Source: Marinisporobacter balticus
GTDB lineage: Bacteria > Bacillota > Clostridia > Peptostreptococcales > Thermotaleaceae
Length of the DNA: 64,000 nt
Reading direction: 5' to 3'
Assembly (NCBI RefSeq): GCF_004345705.1
Contig: NZ_SLWV01000009.1
Span: forward strand, 1-64,000
Shown: piece by piece, positions 17,217 to 24,226 of the stretch
How positions within the stretch are numbered: position 1 is the stretch's first letter
How the letters are laid out: each line of letters begins with the position of its first letter
Program-made: the position numbers and the translations under genes
The notes under the pieces: generated by a model
What the model was told of the DNA's origin: nothing
Seen by the model: the letters and a program-made list of their open reading frames with translations, nothing else
Databases searched by the model: none

Positions 17217-17585
17217 CTATGCTGCACTTTCTGCTTTCTTCTTTTCAGCTAAATATACTTCTAGTTTGTAAGCTACCAAGCCCCCGATAATTCCTCCTAT
17301 TATGACACATCCTAATGTTGGTATTGAAGATGTACCAGCAGCAACGCCATGTCTAAAGACATCTCTCATTGTTCCACATACACCAATTCCTAGTGCCATG
17401 TCTACAAATGCTCCATCATTATTAACAAGTCCAATATAGTGATTTATAAACCACATTGTTCCAATAATGATAAATCCTGCAAACCAGCCTCCACCAATTC
17501 CATATTTTGATGCAAATGCTCCCCAAACACTCATAACAAACATACCTGCAATTGCAGTTCCACAAATTGTACCTATATGTTTCAT
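17217..17585 (-). CDS. Small membrane protein, Lin0368-type putative glycerol transporter subunit
   Basis: A 122-residue protein with about three membrane segments and the motif GIGGGWFAGFIIIGTMWFINH, matching its neighbour. The C-terminal tail is charged (LEVYLAEKKKAESAA) and probably cytoplasmic. It is the first gene of the glycerol operon, with a strong AAAGGAGG ribosome-binding site and a sigma-54 promoter about 50 bases upstream. The pair likely replaces GlpF as the glycerol entry route. This is inference from family naming and from the glpK neighbour; no transport motif proves it. Confidence 0.72.
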   Translation of the reverse strand: MKHIGTICGTAIAGMFVMSVWGAFASKYGIGGGWFAGFIIIGTMWFINHYIGLVNNDGAFVDMALGIGVCGTMRDVFRHGVAAGTSSIPTLGCVIIGGIIGGLVAYKLEVYLAEKKKAESAA

Positions 17586-17632
17586 TTTTTCACCTCCTTT
17601 TTTTTAATTTTAACTTCTTATTATGTTATATA

Positions 17633-17648
17633 AGCAAATATCATGCCA
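17633..17648 (-). promoter_or_regulatory. Sigma-54 (-24/-12) promoter of the glycerol operon
   Basis: The minus strand reads TGGCATGATATTTGCT. It has the invariant GG and GC exactly ten bases apart and matches the consensus TGGCAC-N5-TTGCW except for one base. It lies about 50 bases upstream of the first operon gene, and the operon's last gene encodes a sigma-54 activator. Confidence 0.82.
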
Positions 17649-17731
17649 GATACAATTTTCATAATTTTCTTTAAATTCAATATATGATTCCCCTATTGAT
17701 TGATATTTTTTCCCAATCCACGGTGTTTTTT

Positions 17732-17745
17732 CCAATAGTGATTGG
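17732..17745. promoter_or_regulatory. Palindrome, candidate enhancer site for the sigma-54 activator
   Basis: A perfect 5-bp-arm dyad CCAAT-AGTG-ATTGG, flanked by T and A runs that extend it, lies about 85 bases upstream of the -24 element, in the usual enhancer range. Related CCAATC / CTATTGATTG sequences lie at 17690-17720. Binding by the operon-encoded activator is inferred. Confidence 0.45.
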
Positions 17746-18056
17746 TAAAAAGTATCAAGTATTACGCATATCATATTTCTTCTTTACTTGTAGAAATAGT
17801 CATAGCCTTAGGTCTCGTAGAACGAATTGATTTTATCCCTATATCTAAAGAATTGCTGCATCTAATTTTTTCAGATCATTTACAGCTGCAATAATTGGGT
17901 TATTAAATACTTTATGATAAAATTGACTTTTCAACAATTTCATCACTTTTTAAAATTCATCTCTTATATTAATAATACTATGAAAACATTCTATTTCCTT
18001 CTTAATTATGAATATTTTACCATTTTTTATTCAAGAATTTATTTGAAATTTTCCAT

Positions 18057-18090
18057 AAAAAAAACTTTCCTTATGGTAATAGGGAAAGTT
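18057..18090 (-). terminator. Terminator beyond the IS remnant
   Basis: An 8-bp stem (aactttcc with ggaaagtt) is followed by an uninterrupted U-run on the minus strand. The only minus-strand transcription unit it could serve comes from the flavoprotein gene at 18817-20190; the IS remnant now lies between them. Confidence 0.7.
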
Positions 18091-18099
18091 AAGATTTTA

Positions 18100-18812
18100 T
18101 TAGGTTCAACCATAAATATTTTGATAAATCGTACACATACTCTGTCAAGATATACGATACAGGAAAATTATTGATATATTTTCCACGAACGTAGAAACAT
18201 AATTTTAGATATATTTGATATTTTTATCTATATATAGTTATTATTCCTATAAAGGATAATTATAACAACATAAGTAGTTACACGTATCCTAGGCACCTTG
18301 AAAAACTGAAATTTTAAGCACATTTAAATTCGTGTTTCACTCTAATTTCCCAATTATCACGATTACGATATCCGTAACTTCTGCGCTTAATATTTTTTAT
18401 CTTATGATTATTACCCTCTGTAGTTCGATTGGATATAGGATAATCATAATAATTTAGAATATATAGCTTCCAGTTATCAAGAGTTTTTTTGAATTTTTTT
18501 AGTTCAGGAATATCATATTCTGTTGCTAAATCTTTATAGAAATCCAAAACGCTGTAGCATTCTCCTTTGTTGCAAGGTCAAAGAATATTCTAAATACTTC
18601 TTTGAGATAATGAAGCTGTTCAAGTTTTGGATATTTAGCAAAAGCAATCCGTAGGTTTTCATGTACAGGCTTTGCATTAGGCAGGCATTCTAGTACGGAA
18701 AAGTAATAACTCCTGCTCATAATGTCGGATTTTTTGTACCCTTTTTACCAGTGAATGGGTAATGTAATTTATGGAAATTTTATTTAATCACAAAACTCGT
18801 CGTTGAACCTAA
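18100..18812 (-). mobile_element. Internally deleted ISL3-family insertion sequence
   Basis: Perfect 11-bp inverted repeats, ttaggttcaac at 18100-18110 and its complement at 18802-18812, bound a 713-bp segment holding the C-terminal part of a broken ISL3-type transposase. Full elements of this family are about 1.3-1.5 kb, so roughly half is missing. The flanking bases are AT-rich and give no convincing target duplication. The element cannot move by itself. Confidence 0.75.
18314..18720 (-). pseudogene. Truncated, frameshifted ISL3-family transposase
   Basis: Two overlapping frames together give the C-terminal part of a DDE transposase. The upstream frame (18720-18526) has LEQLHYLKEVFRIFFDLAT. 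After a one-base shift near 18545, in a TTTTGG run, the second frame continues as DFYKDLATEYDIPELKKF and holds the family's end motif SNRTTEGNNHKIKNIKRRSY, then GYRN. The N-terminal zinc-finger, HTH and first catalytic Asp regions are absent. It is non-functional as read. Confidence 0.8.
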
Positions 18813-18816
18813 ATTT

Positions 18817-20190
18817 TTATATTTGAAAATCTTCATTTAAATGTTTACAATTCTTTGAAATGGCGTTCATAGATGCTTCGTTAATAGGGTATGCAACAGG
18901 AGATGCTGAAACCAAAGGATGCGTTGCTACCTGAAAAGTATTTAATTCAGAGGCTGTAATTCCTTTTTGTATAGCAAGACTTAATATATTGATCATCTCA
19001 CCAACTGAGTCCCCTCCTGAAATTTGAGCCCCCAAAATTACGCCTGAGCATTTTGAAAAAATTAATTTGATATTAATTTTTTTTGTATTTGGTAAAGAAC
19101 CAGGATGCTTATCAAAAGTAGAAAATTCTCCTATCATAATGCTAAACCCTTCTTCTCTTGCTTTCGCTTCTGTCATTCCTGCTGCTGCATAAGTTGTACT
19201 AAAAAACTTTGTTGTAAATGCACTAATCGTTCCTTTATTCTGTCTGATTAATCTTAATTGAAAAGCATTACATCCTGCTATTTTTGCTTCCGTTGCAGCA
19301 GTAGACGCCAACAATACAGGCACGTTTTTACCTGTAAAGAAACATTTCTTCTCTGCACAGTCTCCTACAGCAAAAATATCTAAATTAGAAGTTCTCGTAT
19401 ATTGATCCACCACAATTGCACCTTTTTCATTTAATTCAAGACCTGCATCCTTAGCTAATTTTGCGTTTGGTTTAACACCCATTCCTAATATTACCAAATC
19501 CGCTTTGATTCTTTCTCCACTATCTAATTGAACCGCTTCTACTTTCGTATTCCCTAGTATCTTTTCTACCTTAGTTTTTGTTTTTACTTTAATACCGTTT
19601 TCCCTAAGATTTTCTTCAATTTCATTTGTGAATTTTTTATCAAAAGCTTGCCATAAACATGCATCTGCTAATTCAACTAACGTTACATTTTTATCTAATA
19701 GTCTCATTTGCTCAGCAAATTCTACCCCTATAAATCCGCCTCCAATAACTACAATATTCTCAGCTTCTTTTGTTTTTTCTAATACTTTTTTCAAATAATT
19801 TTCCTCTTTTAACACTGTATAAACATTTTCTAAATCATGACCTGGAATAAAGGTAGGAATAAAAGGAAGCGATCCTGTAGCAATAATTAATCTTTTATAC
19901 TCAATCAACTCATTATTTTTTGTTTCTACCACTTTATTTTCTTTATCAATTTTTATTACTTTATCAATCATAATTTCAATATCATTATTTGTTAATATTC
20001 CATCAGGAATAGCATTCTTGCTTGTATCTTTAAGTCTCCCAAAAATATATGGAATTCCACAAGGTACCATTACTTTTTGTGTATCACGTATTACAGTAAT
20101 TTTTATATCTCCATATGCCTTTCTAGCAGTATTTGCACTTAATATCCCTCCTGCACTTCCTCCTATTACTAGTAAATCTGTCTTTTTCAT
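18817..20190 (-). CDS. FAD-dependent NAD(P)H:disulfide oxidoreductase (CoA-disulfide reductase/NADH oxidase type)
   Basis: A 457-residue flavoprotein. It has an N-terminal FAD motif (DLLVIGGSAGGILSA), a redox-active single Cys in VPCGIPYIFG near residue 44 as in CoA-disulfide and NADH-dependent polysulfide reductases, an NAD(P) motif VIGGGFIGVEFAEQM and FAVGDCAE. A C-terminal dimerisation domain follows. Likely substrates are CoA disulfide, persulfides, polysulfide or oxygen; sequence alone does not decide. ATG 20190 is 7 bases after AGGGAG. It is downstream of an ArsR-type repressor with dyads on both sides, so it is probably that repressor's target. An IS remnant begins 4 bases past its stop. 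Confidence 0.85.
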   Translation of the reverse strand: MKKTDLLVIGGSAGGILSANTARKAYGDIKITVIRDTQKVMVPCGIPYIFGRLKDTSKNAIPDGILTNNDIEIMIDKVIKIDKENKVVETKNNELIEYKRLIIATGSLPFIPTFIPGHDLENVYTVLKEENYLKKVLEKTKEAENIVVIGGGFIGVEFAEQMRLLDKNVTLVELADACLWQAFDKKFTNEIEENLRENGIKVKTKTKVEKILGNTKVEAVQLDSGERIKADLVILGMGVKPNAKLAKDAGLELNEKGAIVVDQYTRTSNLDIFAVGDCAEKKCFFTGKNVPVLLASTAATEAKIAGCNAFQLRLIRQNKGTISAFTTKFFSTTYAAAGMTEAKAREEGFSIMIGEFSTFDKHPGSLPNTKKINIKLIFSKCSGVILGAQISGGDSVGEMINILSLAIQKGITASELNTFQVATHPLVSASPVAYPINEASMNAISKNCKHLNEDFQI

Positions 20191-20214
20191 AATCATTCTC
20201 CCTTCGTTTTTTAT

Positions 20215-20246
20215 ATTTGATTATTTGAATATTAGAATAATCAAAT
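20215..20246. promoter_or_regulatory. Inverted repeat before the flavoprotein gene
   Basis: Perfect 11-bp arms, atttgattatt and aataatcaaat, flank a 10-base spacer. The arrangement resembles ArsR/SmtB operators. It lies between the ArsR-type gene and the flavoprotein gene, 25 bases before the latter, and could be a second operator or form an mRNA hairpin. Confidence 0.5.
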
Positions 20247-20263
20247 GTTTAGATTAAAAAAAA

Positions 20264-20548
20264 TCAAAATAATATTTGAATAATTTTTTTTATTTCATCA
20301 TTTTTTATAGAATAAGTAATTTCTGTACCCTGCCTTTTTCCAATAATGATATTTGCAGATTTTAATTTTGAAATATGTTGGGATATAGTTGATTGAGGTT
20401 TATCTAAACAATTATGCATATCTGTCACATTCGTAGGTCCATTATTATAAAGCGTTTGTATGATACAAAGTCTAACTGGATGAGCTAATGCTTTGAGTAT
20501 TTCTGATTTTTGTTCAAAAAACTCAGGATTTGTTTTATAGGTATGCAC
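20264..20548 (-). CDS. ArsR/SmtB-family repressor
   Basis: A 94-residue winged helix-turn-helix repressor: ILKALAHPVRLCIIQTL, then STISQHISKLKSANII as the recognition helix, then GTEITYSIKNDEIKKI as the wing. The usual metal-binding ELCVCDL in helix 3 is replaced by TDMHNCLDKPQS. Only Cys28 and Cys47 are left, so sensing of thiol, persulfide or another ligand is as plausible as metal. It is the first gene of a two-gene unit with a CoA-disulfide-reductase-like flavoprotein, which favours a sulfur or redox signal (inferred). A 36-bp palindrome covers its promoter and suggests autorepression. Confidence 0.85.
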   Translation of the reverse strand: MHTYKTNPEFFEQKSEILKALAHPVRLCIIQTLYNNGPTNVTDMHNCLDKPQSTISQHISKLKSANIIIGKRQGTEITYSIKNDEIKKIIQILF

Positions 20549-20582
20549 AAAATATATCCTCCCCTCTAATAATAAATTTATA

Positions 20583-20625
20583 TCTTATATCTATGTATTA
20601 TAATACATAGATATAAGATTTTCAA
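20583..20625 (-). promoter_or_regulatory. Promoter of the arsR-type gene covered by a 36-bp perfect palindrome
   Basis: On the minus strand TTGAAA (20620-20625) and TATAAT (20597-20602) are 17 bases apart. A perfect palindrome of 18+18 bases (20583-20618, half site tcttatatctatgtatta) spans the spacer, the -10 box and the start region. A dimeric repressor bound here would exclude RNA polymerase. The ArsR-type product of the next gene is the obvious candidate. Confidence 0.75.
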
Positions 20626-20664
20626 TAGATTTAATTATTTTTTCTTATCCTTAAGAGATTTGAT

Positions 20665-21825
20665 CTACAGCTTACTCAATAATTTCATAAGCATCGGTCT
20701 ATGAATTTCAACAGCTTGCACTGGACAGAGTTCTTGACAACAAAAGCACCGAATGCATCCATCTAAATCTACTATAGGCTTTTTATCAATCATTTCAATG
20801 ACCTTTGGTGGACAATTTTTTGCACAATCACTGCATCCTACACACTTATTATGGATAAACACTGGTTTTGGTTGTAACAGCCCATTTAAAATCTCTCTTA
20901 AAAATTTTGGTAAAATCCCTTCTAGTAGGTCTAAACTTCTTATTTCAGGAACGACAAAATCATCTAATATAAAATTCTCTATATTGTCCCCTCTTAATAG
21001 AATATCTTCAAGATCTCCTTCACACAATCCTCTTTCCACGCATCTTTTAATTGTCGGTACTTTCGTAGGTTCAAGTCCAATAATCTTCGTTGCGACTACA
21101 TCTAAATGATATGGGCTGCTAGACGCAATCACTGCTCCTATCTCTCTTGGTTCTCCACCACTAGGACCAGCGCCTTCCATCCCAACGATCCCATCCATGA
21201 AGGATAAAATTGGCTTTGATGCCAAACAGATATCTACTAATGCATTTGAAAAATCATCATTATTGGGCATTCGTACATGGTATTCTGCCTTTTCTAGTCC
21301 ACCAACCACACCAAACATATTTTTTACAGCGCCAGTAAACATCATCATCCCATGGGTTTTTAATTTTGATACAGATATGACTTTATCTACTTGTTTTAAA
21401 ATTTCGATGGCTTTTATTTTTTTTAAAATCAATCCTTCTTGATTTTTAATCTCTATGGTATTTGTATTATCATTTAATTTAGCACCCACTTCTTCTGCGA
21501 TCGCTTCAATACCACACGCTTTATAAACCCCTCTTAAAAGTGACATATTAAAAGGACCTCCAGGACTATCTCCAATAACCACCTCTGCCCCATAATTTAT
21601 TAATATTTCTGCTAAAGCTTTTGCAAAAATAGGGTGTGTTGTGGTTGCATCTTCTGGTTTCTTTTTCATTAAAAGATTTAGTTTTAATAAAACTTTATCT
21701 CCTTTATCGATAAATTTACTGATTCCCCCCAAATTTTCAAAACTCTTTTCCATGGACACTTTTACAACATCATAATCATACGTTCTACATTCAATGAGTG
21801 ATACGACTTCTTTTTTCAATTTCAT
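20665..21825 (-). CDS. DUF362 protein with two [4Fe-4S] ferredoxin motifs
   Basis: A 386-residue protein. Residues about 1-310 form the DUF362 domain (VLLKLNLLMKKKPEDATTTHP, then VVIGDSPGG, SVSKLKTHGMMMFTGAVKN). The C-terminal 60 residues carry two cluster motifs, CVGCSDCAKNCP and CIRCFCCQELCP. Such proteins are common in anaerobes; the redox partner and substrate are not known. The start is uncertain: ATG 21825 follows AAAGG at 6 bases, while in-frame ATGs at 21840 and 21867 have poorer sites. It appears to be a single-gene unit; a metal- or cofactor-related redox role is only a guess. Confidence 0.8.
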   Translation of the reverse strand: MKLKKEVVSLIECRTYDYDVVKVSMEKSFENLGGISKFIDKGDKVLLKLNLLMKKKPEDATTTHPIFAKALAEILINYGAEVVIGDSPGGPFNMSLLRGVYKACGIEAIAEEVGAKLNDNTNTIEIKNQEGLILKKIKAIEILKQVDKVISVSKLKTHGMMMFTGAVKNMFGVVGGLEKAEYHVRMPNNDDFSNALVDICLASKPILSFMDGIVGMEGAGPSGGEPREIGAVIASSSPYHLDVVATKIIGLEPTKVPTIKRCVERGLCEGDLEDILLRGDNIENFILDDFVVPEIRSLDLLEGILPKFLREILNGLLQPKPVFIHNKCVGCSDCAKNCPPKVIEMIDKKPIVDLDGCIRCFCCQELCPVQAVEIHRPMLMKLLSKL

Positions 21826-22408
21826 CACAGCCTTTCCCATATGTATCTCATTCTCGGAGATTTTCATAATTGCATTTTACTGACCTATCTAAGAAATATA
21901 CTTATATTGATTATATCAACAATTTACTATAACCTAGATTCTACGTCAACATATTTAGAATCACCCTTCAAGCCATAGTATGCAAAGGTTTCAACCAAAT
22001 CCAGCTTTTACCCAATGGGTGAAAGAAAATAACGATTGAAAGGTTCTTTTTTTGCATTTTTGCTCATATATTGAGTAAAAATATAGCAGTAAATGTAATG
22101 TAAAAGATAACGAAATTTTTCGAACTCATTAAAAATGACCTTGTATTGGATAATAGATTCGATATTCCAGTAGAAAACCATCAATAAGGTGCAATCAAAG
22201 GATACAATCGTAAAATTCCAATTATGTTAAAATACAGAACATTCTACTTGGATTTTTCGTAGCATAAACCAACTTATAGCGTTATTCAAGTTGCCGTGAA
22301 ATTTAGGTAAAACTAATAAAAAATTATTTCAACTGAAAAAACCGCAAGAATAAGCAAAACAAATACTTATTGGTCTTGTTATACTTGTTGTGAAAGGAGG
22401 CGCCTGTT
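21826..22408. other. Non-coding, decayed spacer
   Basis: No intact gene is seen. On the plus strand around 22147-22330 a stop-interrupted frame reads LDNRFDIPVENHQ, a stop, then GAIKGYNRKIPIMLKY. It loosely recalls the end motif of ISL3 transposases (SN..TEG.N.KIK..KR). A sequence ggtttcaacc near 21986 recalls the IR of the element at 18100. Both resemblances are weak, so this may be an old, eroded insertion. Confidence 0.3.
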
Positions 22409-22582
22409 ATGAGAGGCAGCATTGAAAATGTTATGGCTGTAGTCGACGTTCTCGTTTTTTGTAAAGAAACTGGTCGCATAGATTTTTTAGGCGTACATCC
22501 ACAATATCGCAGGAAAGGTGTCACCAAAGCATTTTCAAGTAAACTGATGACTAAATACCTGCCAGGAGGAACTAACAGATGA
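22409..22582 (+). CDS. 57-residue GNAT acetyltransferase fragment coupled to the MATE gene
   Basis: A short ORF that starts with ATG 8 bases after a perfect AAGGAGG, preceded in frame by a TGA at 22391. It contains IDFLGVHPQYRRKGVTKAF, which is the acetyl-CoA-binding motif A region of GNAT enzymes, but nothing of the N-terminal half of the fold. Its stop overlaps the MATE start (ATGA), so translation is probably coupled. It is either a truncated acetyltransferase whose remains still serve as a leader for MATE translation, or a functioning small protein. Catalysis by itself is unlikely at this length. Confidence 0.6.
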   Translation: MRGSIENVMAVVDVLVFCKETGRIDFLGVHPQYRRKGVTKAFSSKLMTKYLPGGTNR

Positions 22583-23940
22583 AAGAAACTGAACAGATTG
22601 ATAGCGAGCAATCTATTAATCCTTTAGCTCAAAAATTCAATATCAAATTGCTTCTACAATTTGCTTTCCCCACCATTTTTATGATGGTATTCATGGGGCT
22701 TTACACCATTGTGGATACTATATTTGTTGCACGGCTCGTGAACACAAATGCATTGTCGGCAATCAATATAGTTTGCCCAGTTATCAATATCATCGTCGGC
22801 TTGGGTACAATGCTTGCAACAGGTGGGAATGCAATTATCTCACGAAAAATGGGGAATAACAACGAGCAGGAAGTTCACGAAGACTTTTCACTTATTATTT
22901 TAACAGGTTTAACTATTGGCGTGTTGATTGCCATATTGGGATTGCTCTATATCGAGTCGATCATCAAGGTGCTGGGAGCAAGCGATCTATTATTTCCATA
23001 TTGCAAGGATTACTTGAAAATACTTCTTATTTTCACGCCGGCAAGTATCTTACAAGTGCTTTTCCAAAATCTATTCGTAACAGCTGGAAAACCTAGCCTT
23101 GGATTTTGGCTTGTAGTTTTTGCAGGTTGTACTAACGCCTTATTTGATTATGTATTTATTGCAATTTTAAAAATGGGGATCGCTGGAGCAGCTCTTGCCA
23201 CCAGTATGGGGTATATGATCCCTACCGTTGCAGGTTGTATCTTCTTTTTACAAAACAAAGGAGGATTGCACTTATGCAAACCTAAAATGCGATTGTCTAT
23301 CTTGTGTGAAAGCTGTTTCAATGGCTCATCAGAAATGGTAAGTCAGCTTGCAACTGCAGTTACTACATTTTTATTTAATGCAACTATGTTAAAGTTACTT
23401 GGCGAAGATGGCGTTGCTGCTATTACAATTATCATTTACTCCCAATTCTTATTAACGACTTTATATATAGGTTTTTCTATGGGAGTTGCACCAATCATTG
23501 GATATAACTACGGTAGTAGAAACATAAACCAACTACGATCAGTTTTTCAGCTATGTATTGGGTTTGTTTTCACAGTATCTATACTGGTTTTTCTGATTTC
23601 ATTTTTGGGTGGTGAGTACATTGTTCGCACCTTTGCAAAAGATAGTGACACTGTTTACTCGATTGCTCAAAACGGATTTGCGATATTTGCTTTTAGTTTC
23701 TTGTTTAGCGGATTGAACATTTTTGCTTGTGCTATGTTTACTGCATTATCTAATGGGAAAATATCAGCTATTCTTTCGTTTCTCCGTACATTTGGGTTTA
23801 TCACAATAGGTCTGATTGTATTACCTAAAATACTAAATATAAATGGCATATGGTTGGCAATCCCTGTGGCAGAGTTTTTGACTTTCTTACTGTCCGCTAC
23901 GGTTCTTGTTATATATAAAAAGCAATATCGCTATATTTAA
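22579..23940 (+). CDS. MATE family efflux transporter
   Basis: A predicted cation/drug antiporter of 453 residues with twelve hydrophobic segments in two similar halves. Typical stretches are PTIFMMVFMGLYTIVDTIF near the N-terminus, GTMLATGGNAIISRKMGNNN near residue 80, and MGVAPIIGYNYGSRNINQL in the second half. It belongs to the DinF/MepA-like branch of Firmicutes by pattern. The base composition here seems less AT-rich and more G-containing than the neighbours, which together with the eroded DNA upstream suggests acquisition by transfer. The substrate is unknown. Confidence 0.9.
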   Translation: MKETEQIDSEQSINPLAQKFNIKLLLQFAFPTIFMMVFMGLYTIVDTIFVARLVNTNALSAINIVCPVINIIVGLGTMLATGGNAIISRKMGNNNEQEVHEDFSLIILTGLTIGVLIAILGLLYIESIIKVLGASDLLFPYCKDYLKILLIFTPASILQVLFQNLFVTAGKPSLGFWLVVFAGCTNALFDYVFIAILKMGIAGAALATSMGYMIPTVAGCIFFLQNKGGLHLCKPKMRLSILCESCFNGSSEMVSQLATAVTTFLFNATMLKLLGEDGVAAITIIIYSQFLLTTLYIGFSMGVAPIIGYNYGSRNINQLRSVFQLCIGFVFTVSILVFLISFLGGEYIVRTFAKDSDTVYSIAQNGFAIFAFSFLFSGLNIFACAMFTALSNGKISAILSFLRTFGFITIGLIVLPKILNINGIWLAIPVAEFLTFLLSATVLVIYKKQYRYI

Positions 23941-23984
23941 TTTACTTATAATCGATAGCCGTCCAACGGTAATAAAAAAACGTT

Positions 23985-24014
23985 GTTTTGGTAGCTGTAT
24001 AGTTGCACCAAAAC
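23985..24014 (+). repeat. First hairpin after the MATE gene
   Basis: Perfect 8-bp arms (gttttggt with accaaaac) enclose 14 bases. There is no T-run behind it; it may stabilise the 3' end before the terminator that follows. Confidence 0.4.
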
Positions 24015-24035
24015 AGAATATTATAGGCTAAACAG

Positions 24036-24068
24036 CGGTTTTGAAATGACATTCAAAGCCGTCGTTTT
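24036..24068 (+). terminator. Terminator of the MATE gene
   Basis: A 10-bp stem (cggttttgaa with ttcaaagccg, one G-U pair, 6-base loop) is followed by tcGTTTTTcTTTT on the plus strand. Confidence 0.65.
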
Positions 24069-24226
24069 TCTTTTGCAAAGATAGGTTAACGGTGCAAGAA
24101 ATAAATACCATTTTTATATGTCGGAATATGTGCAAATTTCAATTGCCATTACCAAGTTTCTACAAAAAATCGTTGAAGCTATTGAAATCATTTTAAAAAA
24201 TCTACAGCATCCTTGTTGAGCTATTT

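Noticed and set aside
18120..18170. TTGACA on the minus strand inside the IS remnant as a promoter
   Set aside because: No good -10 box at 16-18 bases and no gene downstream before the terminator at 18090.
17914..18174. 86-codon plus-strand frame in the spacer upstream of the glycerol operon
   Set aside because: Phe/Ile/Tyr-rich AT translation, no ribosome-binding site, and it crosses a terminator hairpin and the IS left end.
22324..22611. 95-codon minus-strand frame opposite the GNAT fragment
   Set aside because: The plus strand has GNAT motif sequence and a perfect ribosome-binding site; the minus frame has neither.
24119..24220. 33-codon plus-strand ORF (ITKFLQKIVEAIEI region) before the rhodanese gene
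   Set aside because: It looks amphipathic, but it has no ribosome-binding site and lies past the MATE terminator; too little to call a gene.
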